A stretch of DNA of 64,000 nt from an uncultured Monoglobus sp. (GCA_947625055.1 CANQMT010000006.1:1-64000), one strand, 5' to 3'. Shown: positions 50,447-59,997, numbered from the stretch's first letter. Program-made: numbers and translations. The notes: generated from the letters alone by a model not told the origin.

Positions 50447-52537
50447 ATGAATACATTTGTAAGCATTGCACCCGTGATTGCGCTGATCGCGGCTATCTGC
50501 GGTCTCGCATTCGCGATGTATAAGTTCTTTTGGGTTAAAAAGCAGCCCGAGGGAACAAAAGAGATGGCGAATATCGCCTCCAAAGTCAGAAAGGGCGCAA
50601 TGGCGTACCTTAAAAGACAGTATAAAACTGTCGGAATTTTCTTTATCGTAATGCTGATCATCATCTGCGTTATGGCGGCGTTCGGCATGCTCACATGGTT
50701 CGTGCCGTTCGCGTTCCTGTCCGGCGGATTTTTCTCCGGCCTTTCTGGATTTATCGGCATGAAGATCGCTACATATGCCAATTCAAGAACCGCCAACGGC
50801 GCGCAGCAGGGTCTTAACAAGGGCCTTAAGATCGCGTTCTCGAGCGGAACGGTTATGGGTCTGACGGTTGTCGGCCTCGGCCTTCTTGATATCAGCGTCT
50901 GGTTCCTGATATTAAGAGCGCTGCTCGGCAATCCCGACGAGATCATGGCGGCGATGCTCACGTTCGGCATGGGCGCAAGCTCGATGGCGCTGTTCGCGCG
51001 TGTGGGCGGCGGTATCTTCACCAAGGCCGCGGACGTCGGAGCCGATCTGGTTGGTAAGGTTGAAGCGGGCATTCCCGAGGACGACCCTCGCAACCCCGCC
51101 GTTATCGCCGATAACGTTGGCGACAACGTTGGCGACGTTGCCGGAATGGGCGCCGACCTCTACGAGTCATATGTCGGCTCGATCATCTCGACCGGCGCGC
51201 TGGCTACCGCCGCGGGTCTGGGCTATGAGGGAATCATAGTTCCTATGCTCATCGCAGCTATCGGCATTATCGCCTCGATCGTGGGCACATTTTTCGTATC
51301 GACCAAAGAGGGCGCGACGCAGAAAAACCTGCTCGGCTCATTAAGACGCGGAACATATATCGCGGCGGTCATCTCCGCTATCGCGGCGGCTGTTCTGATC
51401 TTCACGCAGCTTCCCGACAACACGGGCGTTTTCTGGGCCGTTATCTCGGGCCTGATCGCCGGCGTTCTTATCGGATTTTTCACCGAGTACTACACTTCGG
51501 ATTCGTATAAGCCGACTCAGAAGCTTTCCGGCTCGTCCGAGACCGGAAGCGCCACGATAATCATCGACGGTATCGCTCTGGGTATGAACTCAACGGCTAT
51601 TCCGGTCATAATCGTGGGTATCTCGATTTTGGTAAGCTTTTTCGCCGCGGGCGGCTCAAGCAGCTTTGCCATGGGCCTCTACGGCGTGGGTATCTCGGCT
51701 GTCGGCATGCTGGCGACGCTGGGCATCACTCTCGCGACCGACGCTTACGGCCCCGTTGCGGATAACGCGGGCGGCATCGCCGAAATGGCGGGCCTGGGCG
51801 AAGAGGTAAGAAACCGCACCGACGCTCTCGACTCGCTGGGCAACACGACCGCGGCGACCGGCAAGGGCTTCGCGATAGGCAGCGCGGCTCTGACGGCTCT
51901 CGCGCTTATTGTTTCATACACCGACAAGATCGAGTCGCTCGGCGGCGACCTTCAGCTCTCGCTGACAAACCCGCCGGTTCTGATCGGTCTGTTCGTGGGC
52001 GCTATGCTGCCGTTCCTGTTCAGCGCGTTCACCATGCAGGCGGTAGGCCGCGCGGCGCAGAAGATAGTTGTTGAGGTAAGACGCCAGTTCAGAGAGATCA
52101 AGGGCCTTATGGAAGGCAAAGCGGACGCGGACTACGAGACATGCGTTGACATCTGCACGCGCTCGTCTCTGAAAGAGATGATCGTTCCCGCGGCTCTGGG
52201 TATCCTGGCTCCTATCGTTGTAGGCCTGGTTCTCGGCGTGAACGGCGTGGTAGGCATGCTGGCGGGCGCTCTGGTATCGGGCTTCGCGATCGCTATCATG
52301 ATGGCCAACTCGGGCGGCGCCTGGGATAACGCCAAGAAGTATATCGAGGCCGGAAACTTCGGCGGCAAGGGCAGCGAGAACCACAAGGCGGCCGTTGTCG
52401 GCGACACGGTCGGCGATCCCTTCAAGGACACGTCGGGCCCCTCGGTCAACATTCTTATCAAGCTGCTGTCAATGGTTTCGATCGTGTTCGCGGGTCTTAT
52501 CGTTAAGTTCAATCTTATCGACCTGATCGCGAAATAA
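50447..52537 (+). CDS. hppA: K+-dependent membrane pyrophosphatase (ion pump)
   Basis: Couples PPi hydrolysis to H+ or Na+ export. The 696 residues form about 16 membrane helices. Substrate motifs are present: [19 protein letters not shown] and [20 protein letters not shown]. The segment [14 protein letters not shown] has Ala where K+-independent enzymes carry Lys, so it belongs to the K+-dependent class; whether it moves Na+ or H+ cannot be decided from these motifs alone. GGGGAGG precedes the ATG. A single-gene unit. It fits with the PPi-type phosphofructokinase in the window. Confidence 0.95.
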   Translation: MNTFVSIAPVIALIAAICGLAFAMYKFFWVKKQPEGTKEMANIASKVRKGAMAYLKRQYKTVGIFFIVMLIIICVMAAFGMLTWFVPFAFLSGGFFSGLSGFIGMKIATYANSRTANGAQQGLNKGLKIAFSSGTVMGLTVVGLGLLDISVWFLILRALLGNPDEIMAAMLTFGMGASSMALFARVGGGIFTKAADVGADLVGKVEAGIPEDDPRNPAVIADNVGDNVGDVAGMGADLYESYVGSIISTGALATAAGLGYEGIIVPMLIAAIGIIASIVGTFFVSTKEGATQKNLLGSLRRGTYIAAVISAIAAAVLIFTQLPDNTGVFWAVISGLIAGVLIGFFTEYYTSDSYKPTQKLSGSSETGSATIIIDGIALGMNSTAIPVIIVGISILVSFFAAGGSSSFAMGLYGVGISAVGMLATLGITLATDAYGPVADNAGGIAEMAGLGEEVRNRTDALDSLGNTTAATGKGFAIGSAALTALALIVSYTDKIESLGGDLQLSLTNPPVLIGLFVGAMLPFLFSAFTMQAVGRAAQKIVVEVRRQFREIKGLMEGKADADYETCVDICTRSSLKEMIVPAALGILAPIVVGLVLGVNGVVGMLAGALVSGFAIAIMMANSGGAWDNAKKYIEAGNFGGKGSENHKAAVVGDTVGDPFKDTSGPSVNILIKLLSMVSIVFAGLIVKFNLIDLIAK

Positions 52538-52548
52538 TGTGAATTTAT

Positions 52549-52577
52549 GCCCGGGCGGTTTTCCGTCCGGGCTTTTT
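52549..52577 (+). terminator. Terminator after hppA
   Basis: GCCCGGGCGG, TTTT, CCGTCCGGGC followed by TTTTT. Confidence 0.92.
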
Positions 52578-52669
52578 GTTGACGCTTTCGGATATAAAAA
52601 CAAGCGCCTGCCTGCGCAATAATCGGCAAAACATTATAAGTTTAAAAATTTGTGATCGGGGATGATTTT

Positions 52670-54088
52670 ATGAGAACAAAAACGGCATTGCTGCTTTTAC
52701 TTATGATATTGCTTGTCTCTTCCGCCGCTTGCGCGGAAGAGAGCGCGGGCGCGCTGAACTTTGTGCCGAGGAACGGCGGAAGGTTCATTTATTCGAGCAA
52801 CCCCGAGAATATTTTGGACGAGAACCTTGCCGAGAGCGGAAGCATGCTGGATAACTATAACAGCCTTGACCCGGGTACTTACACATACATGGCGTGGTAC
52901 CACAACGGAACAGACGGGAAAATCCGCGCCGACGTTCTGTTTAACACATTGGACCGCGCTGAGATCAGGGTAAACCGTTTGGGGCTTCAGGTATTTCCGC
53001 TTAAAAACTCGCCCGCGTGGACGGGCCTTCAGGCGTATGCGGACTTTCTGGGCAGCCCGATCGAAAACCCGTTTGACGCCGATGAGAACAATCCCTCGAG
53101 ATATGATCCGAAAGAGCTTGATCTGCCTCAAACGATCACTCTCGCCGAGCCGAAACGCTCGGTTTGGCTGAGCGATATTTACGAGTCGGCGTTCGGCGCG
53201 GATTATCCGCTTATGACCGACTTTAACACGCCGATATACATAATCATGGAGTTTGAGGTGCTCAGCGGCTCGCCGAGCCTCAGCACGATAGCCTACCGCA
53301 CCGGCTCGGACAAGACCTCGTTTTTGATCGATTCCGCGCCGTATGTTCAGGATGTTGAGGTCTCAAAAACGAGCTCCGCCTCGCCGACGTGGAAGGGAAT
53401 GGCGGAAACGGCGGCAGCCGCCGACGCGGACATAGATTACACGATCGACGAAAACGAGCCGTCGGACGCGTTTTCGCTCTCGTTTGATGTGAACGGCCCG
53501 TTCGGCACGACCGAGACGAGCAAATGGATAACCCACTTAAATCCGCAGAACGATATTTTTGCTTTCCGGTCTGTTCCGGAGTCGTCCATGCCCGCGTTTG
53601 AGTATAACGACGGATCGCTGTGGCGCTTCGACACGAGCAGGACTTCCCTGCGCGTTCCGCCCGACGGGCTGCCGGATCAGGGCTTTGAGCCGAACGGCCT
53701 GCTGCCCGATCTGTCCCTGCCGCCGGGCGACATTATACAGGACGGATATTTTAAGGGCATGAAAAAGCAGCAGATCTCGCTCAGTCAGGGAAATTACAGC
53801 CTCGCGAACACATATAACTTATCGATCACGAATAATACCGACGATGTATGGAAAATTAATTACAGGACCGACTCGGGCTCGGGCGTCGTTGTCGGAGTGA
53901 GCGCAAACGGAGAGCCGCCGGTCTACACCTGCGCGGGCTCGCTGGGGTTTAAGGCGTTTCCGAGGTTCGTGGGGCCCACGGTCGAGATACCGCCGCGCGA
54001 GACCATGAGGGTGATCGTCACCGTCACGCTGACCACGGGCGATAACGGCGGTATAACCAACGAGCTTTTCCTTAGCCGAAAGTATTAG
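52670..54088 (+). CDS. Secreted protein of unknown function
   Basis: A 472-residue protein with a signal peptide (about 1-24, hydrophobic LLLLLMILLVSSAACA). A Cys near the cleavage site (SAAC) might mark a lipoprotein but the -3 residue is not typical. The mature part is rich in aromatic and acidic residues with beta-sheet character; no domain is recognised (FVPRNGGRFIYSSNPENILD near the start). A GGGGATGA site lies upstream of ATG 52670. The next gene begins 12 nt after its stop, so the two are one operon. Confidence 0.72.
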   Translation: MRTKTALLLLLMILLVSSAACAEESAGALNFVPRNGGRFIYSSNPENILDENLAESGSMLDNYNSLDPGTYTYMAWYHNGTDGKIRADVLFNTLDRAEIRVNRLGLQVFPLKNSPAWTGLQAYADFLGSPIENPFDADENNPSRYDPKELDLPQTITLAEPKRSVWLSDIYESAFGADYPLMTDFNTPIYIIMEFEVLSGSPSLSTIAYRTGSDKTSFLIDSAPYVQDVEVSKTSSASPTWKGMAETAAAADADIDYTIDENEPSDAFSLSFDVNGPFGTTETSKWITHLNPQNDIFAFRSVPESSMPAFEYNDGSLWRFDTSRTSLRVPPDGLPDQGFEPNGLLPDLSLPPGDIIQDGYFKGMKKQQISLSQGNYSLANTYNLSITNNTDDVWKINYRTDSGSGVVVGVSANGEPPVYTCAGSLGFKAFPRFVGPTVEIPPRETMRVIVTVTLTTGDNGGITNELFLSRKY

Positions 54089-54100
54089 GAGGCGGTGAAT

Positions 54101-55426
54101 ATGAAAAAGTTTATATCGGTTCTGATCGTTTTTATGATGTGCCTGCCGCTTTCTGCCGAATGTTTTGCGGCTCCGGGCGCGGAGATGATCCACGGACTGG
54201 AGGAGGGTGAGATATATCTGGGCGGCGCCGTCAGAGATGATATAATCGACGTCCGCTTTACGGGCGACGGATATATTCTCAAGCTTCAGGACGGCGAGGA
54301 TTATTTCACCTCCGATTTTGTGAATATGAGAAAGGTCGATGTCTTTGACGACAGCGCGAGCTTTGACAGATACAGCCGAATGGGCGGCATGGATGAGATC
54401 ATGCGTGCAGGAGACGTGTACATAGCCCGCTCCAACGTGTATGACAGCTACGGTAAAAGCGGCAGGGTCCTTGAGGATAAGGGGTATTTGTACGTTTTAA
54501 GCGATGACTTCGAGCTGATCAAGAAAACAGAGTTTGACGATTATGTAAGGGAAATGTCATATGTCGGCGGAACGTACTATGTGATGACCTCCGACAGGAA
54601 CGACTCGACGTCTCAAAAAACCGAAGCGGTCTATGAGTCCGCCGACCTAAACGTTTGGACGCGCAGAGACGACCTCGAGCATGTGCCGCTCTGTAACGGC
54701 AGAGCGGCGATAACGCTGATCGGCGAGGATATTTATATGTTTGAAAACGGAAAGCCGCAAAGCCGCGTCTCGTACGAAAGCATGAGACTGCTCGACCGGA
54801 GCGGCCCTTATTCCGACAACGCCTCGCAGCGGATACTGAATATGTTCGACGATTATTTTTGCGTCGCAAATAATGATGAAAAGGATATTTACGGCGATTT
54901 GTGGATGTCGACCGACGGCGTGTATTTCAAGGAGTTTGAGCTGAACACCCTGGAGTTCATACCGGGCACCGACGCGCTGAGTGACAAATATGAGAACGCC
55001 TATGTCTTAAAGAGCGACATAGACAAATATCTGCCCGACGACCCGGTTTATATTAAACTGAACGGCGTGTTTTTGGGGTTTGACGACCCTCCCGTCGTGA
55101 CGGACGGCGAGGTTTGGGCCCCGGCGGAGTTTTTGATAAAAAGCGCGGGCGGCTCGCTGTCGCCTGCGGCGGACGGCGGATTTACCGCCCGTGTGCAGGG
55201 AACTCCGGAGCAGAAAATGCGCTCGTTTGACTCGCGCGATGAGCGCGAGATAAGCCTCAAGCCGAGCGGGAGTATAACTTTTTCCGAAAAAATAAGCGGA
55301 GCGGCCGTGCCGATCAGGATAGTCGGCGGCAAGCCCTATGTATCAGCCCGGGACCTCGCGCAAAGCCTCGGCATGAGATACATCCCGCCCAACGCCGGGC
55401 GCACCGCAGAAATAATAGACAGATAA
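54101..55426 (+). CDS. Secreted protein with a C-terminal stalk-type domain, unknown function
   Basis: A 441-residue protein with a signal peptide (about 1-24, ending in CFAAP). The middle (about 40-310) looks like a beta-propeller of repeated blades (GDVYIARSNVYDSYG, GEDIYMFENGK, DLWMSTDGVYFKE). The last about 120 residues resemble a copper-amine-oxidase-N stalk domain (YIKLNGVFLGFDDPPVVTDG, VWAPAEFLIKSAGG, KPYVSARDLAQSLGM). AGGAGG precedes ATG 54101. Operon partner of the upstream secreted protein. Confidence 0.75.
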   Translation: MKKFISVLIVFMMCLPLSAECFAAPGAEMIHGLEEGEIYLGGAVRDDIIDVRFTGDGYILKLQDGEDYFTSDFVNMRKVDVFDDSASFDRYSRMGGMDEIMRAGDVYIARSNVYDSYGKSGRVLEDKGYLYVLSDDFELIKKTEFDDYVREMSYVGGTYYVMTSDRNDSTSQKTEAVYESADLNVWTRRDDLEHVPLCNGRAAITLIGEDIYMFENGKPQSRVSYESMRLLDRSGPYSDNASQRILNMFDDYFCVANNDEKDIYGDLWMSTDGVYFKEFELNTLEFIPGTDALSDKYENAYVLKSDIDKYLPDDPVYIKLNGVFLGFDDPPVVTDGEVWAPAEFLIKSAGGSLSPAADGGFTARVQGTPEQKMRSFDSRDEREISLKPSGSITFSEKISGAAVPIRIVGGKPYVSARDLAQSLGMRYIPPNAGRTAEIIDR

Positions 55427-55938
55427 CGTAGTGATTAGCAATTAGCGAATAGCGATTAGAACGGGCGACTGGCGCCGTCCGCCCCTACGTCATTTTGCGT
55501 ACTTTGGTTGTAGGGGACGGCGCCCTCGACGTCCCGTGGCCGGAGCCGCTTTGCGGCTCCGGCCGCAGTAGGGGCGGATATTATCCGCCCGTTTGCCTCG
55601 CCCCTTGGGGATAATCAGCGCGCGGAGCGTGCGGGTTCAAAGCGACCTTTCAAAATCGCCTGCGATTTTGACCAAGCGCTTCCTTAGAGGTGGATTTTCG
55701 CCGCAGGCGGAAAGACGGAGAGGGGTTAACATAGGTACTAGTGATTAGGGACTAGCTACTAGGATTAAAACCATTGGATATTTACGATATTCCTAGTTTC
55801 TAGATCCTATTTCCTAGTCGCTACGTTGACCCCTCTCAGTCACCTACGGTGACAGCTCTCCCCAAGGGGCGAGCCTGACGGGGCGGTCGGCCGCAGCCGT
55901 CCGCCCTTCGGATTTAATTGGGAAGAATTAATTATTTT
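55427..55938. repeat. 512-bp mosaic repeat island with nested inverted repeats
   Basis: No gene. Contains a TAG-rich string (ATTAGCAATTAGCGAATAGC), GTAGGGGACGG and CCGGAGCCGC/GCGGCTCCGG hairpins, GGGCGGATATTATCCGCCC at 55572-55590, and a symmetric core: outer arms GCCTCGCCCCTTGGGGA (55595-55611) and TCCCCAAGGGGCGAGCC (55859-55875), inner arms GAGAGGGGTTAAC (55718-55730) and GTTGACCCCTCTC (55825-55837), around TAG-rich strings. Confidence 0.88.
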
Positions 55939-57381
55939 TTACAAACTCATTTCGGCAGGTTCGGCCAGCGGCTTTATGCTGTCCATATTGCTCCAAAGCA
56001 TTACTTTTATGTTTGAATTGCTTAAATCAATATCATTGAATATCACAGTCTCTGCCACGGGTTTTGATGTCATAAAACGAAGCGTCCCGTTTTTCTCATA
56101 TACCGCCAAAATAACCTCTGCCTGTAAGCTGTCACAGTTTTGGGTTTTAACATTTACAAATGTATAGGAACAATCATAAATTTGGATATGCGGGCTGGGC
56201 GAAATGGTTCCGTCCATGCAATGAATCGTCGCATAATAAATCCGATCATTATTATTTTCTATTACTACCTTTTCCCAATCGTTTTTAGTTCCGGCATAAT
56301 ATATATCCGTTAGTGTAGGGTAGTAATCAAAATTGCTTTCTCCAATATTTTTAAGACTTTTCGGTATGTATAATTCACTAATTTTATTAGAATAAAAAGT
56401 CAATCCGGCTATAGCGATCGTTCCTTCTTTGATTTTAAACGAGCCTGTTAAATCGGATTTTATATTAATCAAATAATTACCGACATAAAACGTATCTCCT
56501 TCATATTTACCGTTACCTACCGGATCATGTTCATATAAACCTGTGTCTCTAAAAGCATATGGTCCGATACTTATTACACTATCAGGTATCGCTATGTTTG
56601 TAAGCTGTTCGCAACCCAAAAACGCATCCTCATCTATATATTTTACACCATACGGTATATTATAACTCGATTGTATTTTATCTTTCGCATATGAAATTAA
56701 CTCCGTTTGATCTTTGTTAAACAACACTCCGTTTTGAGATGAATAGGATTCATTTTGGGGTGAAACCTCGTAATTTACCTTTCCGCAATACTCGCATATA
56801 TTTTGGCCTATATATGTAACACTTGCAGGAATTGTTAACGTTGTTAATTCCGGACAATTATGAAATGCGCTAGAGGCAATAGTTTCAACGCCATTTCCCA
56901 TATTTACCGTCTTAAGCTTTGTGCAGTAAGAAAAAGCTCCGCCACCTATGGAAACAACACTGTTTGGAATATTTATGCTTGTTATAGAAGTGTGCCCCGA
57001 AAATGCGTTTCTTCCGATAGTCTTAACACTGTTTGGTATCGTTACGCTTGTCAGATTTGGATATTCATCCTCGCCCCAATTCCATGCGCGTTCTCCGAAA
57101 GCATAATCTCCAATGCTGGTCACACCGTATTCGATTATTACTTTATGTATCTTTTCGCCGGAAAAGTACCATGGTGTATCATCGTTTTCCCTGTAATAAT
57201 CCTGCATATCTCCCGTGCCGCTTATGGTTAGCGTGCCTTCGCTGTCAAGTGTCCATTTCACGTTGTCGCCCTGCGCGCCGCAGGTGCCGCTGTCTATTAC
57301 TGTCGCGGCGGCTGCGGGCGTGAAGACCAGCAGGGCGCAAAGGACTGTTAATACCAAACTTAAACATAAAACTCTTTTCAT
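55939..57381 (-). CDS. Secreted BspA-like leucine-rich-repeat protein
   Basis: A 480-residue protein with a signal peptide (about 1-26) followed by an N-terminal beta segment (CGAQGDNVKWTLDSEGTLTI) and about ten LRR_5 repeats of the type LTSVTIPNSVKTIGRNAFSG (about 65-380). The C-terminal about 90 residues are a separate domain. Such proteins are surface or secreted adhesins. No SLH or sorting signal is visible. AGGAGG lies 9 nt before ATG 57381; a longer frame upstream crosses the leader hairpin and is rejected. It is AT-richer than its neighbours, suggesting different origin. Confidence 0.88.
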   Translation of the reverse strand: MKRVLCLSLVLTVLCALLVFTPAAAATVIDSGTCGAQGDNVKWTLDSEGTLTISGTGDMQDYYRENDDTPWYFSGEKIHKVIIEYGVTSIGDYAFGERAWNWGEDEYPNLTSVTIPNSVKTIGRNAFSGHTSITSINIPNSVVSIGGGAFSYCTKLKTVNMGNGVETIASSAFHNCPELTTLTIPASVTYIGQNICEYCGKVNYEVSPQNESYSSQNGVLFNKDQTELISYAKDKIQSSYNIPYGVKYIDEDAFLGCEQLTNIAIPDSVISIGPYAFRDTGLYEHDPVGNGKYEGDTFYVGNYLINIKSDLTGSFKIKEGTIAIAGLTFYSNKISELYIPKSLKNIGESNFDYYPTLTDIYYAGTKNDWEKVVIENNNDRIYYATIHCMDGTISPSPHIQIYDCSYTFVNVKTQNCDSLQAEVILAVYEKNGTLRFMTSKPVAETVIFNDIDLSNSNIKVMLWSNMDSIKPLAEPAEMSL

Positions 57382-57397
57382 AAAAATGTACCTCCTG

Positions 57398-57435
57398 AAA
57401 ATAAAAAGTGTGTGGCCGCAATCTAAGCCACACAC
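57398..57435 (-). terminator. Intrinsic terminator in the leader of the BspA-like gene
   Basis: On the minus strand GTGTGTGGC (57435-57427), 10-nt loop, GCCACACAC (57416-57408), then TTTTTATTTT, all just before the AGGAGG of the gene. A TTGTGTGGT string upstream (57468-57460) could pair with the CCACACA of the stem as an antiterminator. Confidence 0.65.
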
Positions 57436-57459
57436 GAAAAATGCACGGCTCGGATTGTT

Positions 57460-57589
57460 ACCACACAATTTTAAAATCTACAAATAAATCTCAACACAAA
57501 TGAGCTAATAGATTGAGCGCACATTTTTGCCGAAAAGCAAAAACCGCCCATTTATATTGTAGATTTATTCAATTTTAAAATTATGTGGT
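57460..57589. repeat. 130-bp element with 18-bp inverted ends (MITE-like)
   Basis: ACCACACAATTTTAAAAT (57460-57477) and ATTTTAAAATTATGTGGT (57572-57589) are inverted with one mismatch. Between them a second pair of related strings (CTACAAATAAAT and ATTGTAGATTTATT) is found. No reading frame. It could be a tiny non-autonomous element or part of the BspA leader structure. Confidence 0.55.
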
Positions 57590-57668
57590 GAGTACAGTAT
57601 AACACATATCAAAAACACAGTCAATCAAAATTTTGTAATTTTGAAAAGGAATGTTTATTATAAGAATG

Positions 57669-57697
57669 TTGACATTTTTAAAGTAATATAGTATAAT
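57669..57697 (+). promoter_or_regulatory. Consensus promoter of the GNAT toxin-antitoxin-like pair
   Basis: TTGACA (57669-57674), 17-bp spacer, TATAAT (57692-57697). Confidence 0.88.
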
Positions 57698-57738
57698 GCA
57701 AATAAGGTATAATATAATTTGAAAGGAGGCGGACATAT

Positions 57739-57927
57739 ATGGCAACATCAAGCATTTTGACAAATGTCAAGATTTCCGGTGCTCAGAATGCCGAGATTTT
57801 TGTTAACGCGCTTGAGACAGCGAGCGCGGACCCTGAAAGAAAGCCGGTTTCAACCATTAATCCGCCGCTTAAAGACAAAGAGGAAATAAGAGCATTGTTT
57901 TCGCAAAGGATTAAAGAAAATGGCTGA
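57739..57927 (+). CDS. Small putative antitoxin partner of a GNAT protein
   Basis: A 62-residue protein: a hydrophobic/helical first half (LTNVKISGAQNAEIFVNALE) and a Pro-containing, charged tail (NPPLKDKEEIRALFSQRIKE). It resembles small proteins that precede acetyltransferase genes in gut Firmicutes, from memory. AAAGGAGGCG precedes the ATG. It overlaps the next gene by 8 bp, the layout of toxin-antitoxin pairs. Neutralising activity is inferred. Confidence 0.65.
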   Translation: MATSSILTNVKISGAQNAEIFVNALETASADPERKPVSTINPPLKDKEEIRALFSQRIKENG

Positions 57928-58504
57928 AACGGTTATTGTTAATATTTTGGATTTAATAGACTCGATCGGAGAGGAAGAGGTTCAAACTATCCTCTCCGGT
58001 TTTTCGTGTTTAAAAAATAAAGAAATAGAAAATTTTGTCAGAAAAAATGCCGTTATATTTGCTAAAAAGAAAATGTCGGTTACATATCTTGTGTTTGACA
58101 GAAGCGGAAATCTTTCGTCTATATTCACGTTGGCGCACAAAGCACTTGAAATAAACTGTCGGGAGCTGTCCGGAACCACAAGAAGAAAACTTGAAAGATT
58201 TTCGCAATATGACAAAACCGGAAACAGTTTTACAATATCCGCGTTTTTGATTGCTCAGTTTGGGAAAAATGACAATTATCAGGGTACGGATATGCCGAGC
58301 GGAAACGAGCTAATGGATTATACGTTCGGTATTCTTGCCGAGGTCCAGCACGATATAGGCGGAAGTCTTGTATATTTGGAGTGTGAGGACGAGAAGAAAC
58401 TGCTTGATTTTTATACCGGTGAGCCGAATTTGTTTAGAATATTCGGAGAGAGATACTCCGAAACAGACGGGGTCAAATACATACAGTTATTAAGATTTAT
58501 ATAA
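57920..58504 (+). CDS. GNAT-like acetyltransferase, possible toxin
   Basis: A 194-residue protein with a GNAT-like arrangement: a central beta region TYLVFDRSGNLSSIFTLAHKA, a helix, FTISAFLIAQFGKN (beta 4 position), MDYTFGILAEVQHDIGGSLV and a C-terminal YLECEDEKKLLDFY leading into FGERYS, the usual end of the fold. The classic acetyl-CoA loop (Q/RxxGxG/A) is not clear. As the second gene of an overlapping pair it may be a tRNA-acetylating toxin of the GNAT type; a metabolic acetyltransferase is an alternative. Confidence 0.68.
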   Translation: MAETVIVNILDLIDSIGEEEVQTILSGFSCLKNKEIENFVRKNAVIFAKKKMSVTYLVFDRSGNLSSIFTLAHKALEINCRELSGTTRRKLERFSQYDKTGNSFTISAFLIAQFGKNDNYQGTDMPSGNELMDYTFGILAEVQHDIGGSLVYLECEDEKKLLDFYTGEPNLFRIFGERYSETDGVKYIQLLRFI

Positions 58505-58545
58505 AAATACCGCGGCGCAGCTTTTGCTGCGCCACGGCGGTTTTT
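58505..58545. terminator. Bidirectional terminator between the GNAT gene and GAPDH
   Basis: CCGCGGCGCAGC and GCTGCGCCACGG pair over TTTT, with AAAAA before and TTTTT after, serving the two convergent genes. Confidence 0.85.
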
Positions 58546-58551
58546 CACCTT

Positions 58552-59589
58552 TTAGCCGAGTTCGGCGAAGTATTTGATCGTTCTTACCATCTGGCTGGTG
58601 TAGGAATTCTCGTTGTCGTACCACGAAACGACCTGAACCTCATAGAGGCCGTCGCCCACTTCCGCAACCATTGTCTGGGTCGCGTCGAACAGCGAGCCGT
58701 ACTTCATTCCGATAACGTCGGAAGATACGATCGGGTCGGTGTTGTAGCCGAAGGACTCGCTCGCGGCGGCCTTCATGGCGGCGTTGATGCCGTCAACCGT
58801 AACGTTCTCGCCCTTAACGACCGCTGTCAGAATAGTGGTCGAGCCGGTAACAACCGGAACGCGCTGCGCCGAACCGATCAGCTTGCCGTTGAGCTCGGGG
58901 ATAACCAGACCGATAGCCTTGGCCGCGCCGGTCGAGTTGGGAACGATGTTGGCCGCGCCCGCTCTTGCGCGTCTCATGTCGCCCTTTCTGTGGGGGCCGT
59001 CCAGGATCATCTGGTCGCCTGTGTAGGCGTGGATCGTCGACATGATACCGCTCTGGATCGGAGCGTAGTCGTTGAGAGCCTTGGCCATGGGAGCCAGGCA
59101 GTTCGTTGTGCAGGAAGCGGCGGAGATGATCTTGTCGTCCGCTGTCAGCACGTTCTCGTTAACCGAGAAAACAACCGTGGGCAGATCGTTGCCGGCGGGA
59201 GCCGAAATAACGACCTTCTTCGCGCCCGCGTCGATGTGGGCCTGAGCCTTCGCCTTTGAGGTATAGAAGCCCGTGCACTCCAGAACAACGTCAACGCCGA
59301 TCTCGCCCCAGGGGAGCTTGGAAGCGTCGGCTTCCTCATAGATCTTGAGAGTCTTGCCGTCTACCGTGAGGGTTCTCGCCTCGTCGTCGCACTCAACCGT
59401 GTGCAGGCCCTCGCCGATCGCGCCGCAGAAGCCCTTCTGAGCCGTGTCATACTTTAAAAGATTGGCCAGCATCGAGGGAGCCGTCAAATCGTTAATGGCA
59501 ACAACCTCATAACCGTCAGCCTCAAACATCTGTCTGAAAGCCAGGCGGCCGATACGACCGAAACCGTTAATAGCAACTTTTACTGACAT
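58552..59589 (-). CDS. gap: Glyceraldehyde-3-phosphate dehydrogenase
   Basis: Oxidises glyceraldehyde 3-phosphate to 1,3-bisphosphoglycerate with NAD+. The 345 residues open with [15 protein letters not shown], contain the active-site [17 protein letters not shown] (Cys about 160), [30 protein letters not shown] and end with [17 protein letters not shown]. Slightly longer than the usual 335. AGGAGG precedes the ATG. A single gene here; the usual pgk-tpi-pgm partners are not adjacent. Confidence 0.97.
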   Translation of the reverse strand: MSVKVAINGFGRIGRLAFRQMFEADGYEVVAINDLTAPSMLANLLKYDTAQKGFCGAIGEGLHTVECDDEARTLTVDGKTLKIYEEADASKLPWGEIGVDVVLECTGFYTSKAKAQAHIDAGAKKVVISAPAGNDLPTVVFSVNENVLTADDKIISAASCTTNCLAPMAKALNDYAPIQSGIMSTIHAYTGDQMILDGPHRKGDMRRARAGAANIVPNSTGAAKAIGLVIPELNGKLIGSAQRVPVVTGSTTILTAVVKGENVTVDGINAAMKAAASESFGYNTDPIVSSDVIGMKYGSLFDATQTMVAEVGDGLYEVQVVSWYDNENSYTSQMVRTIKYFAELG

Positions 59590-59649
59590 AATAAAAGTAC
59601 CTCCTAAAAAATGTATAATATAATTGTTTATTATTTTTCAACTAATATT

Positions 59650-59678
59650 ATTGTACCTTATATAGGAAAAATATTCAA
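59650..59678 (-). promoter_or_regulatory. Promoter of gap
   Basis: On the minus strand TTGAAT (59678-59673), 17-bp spacer, TACAAT (59655-59650). Confidence 0.75.
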
Positions 59679-59997
59679 GAGCTTTTTTTGAGATTTTTTT
59701 GTCAAATATTTATCAAATATACAAAGGTTTTTTGTTAAGTATTTCTTTGTCGAAAAATCCGCGTCTTGTTGTGCAATCTGCACAAAACGGCGAAAAGAAA
59801 TGTTACAGGAATGTTACAAAAATATTTGATTTATGTTACAAAACTTGGCCCACAAGATGTGGGCGCAGATAAAAATTATTTTCAATATCTTGTTGTTTTC
59901 AAAGAAAAGCGCAAAAATCGGACAGGAAAATATGGGAAATATTATGTATTTTTTGTAAATTGCCGTTTAACAAATTGTGAAAAAATCCCGTTTTCGC

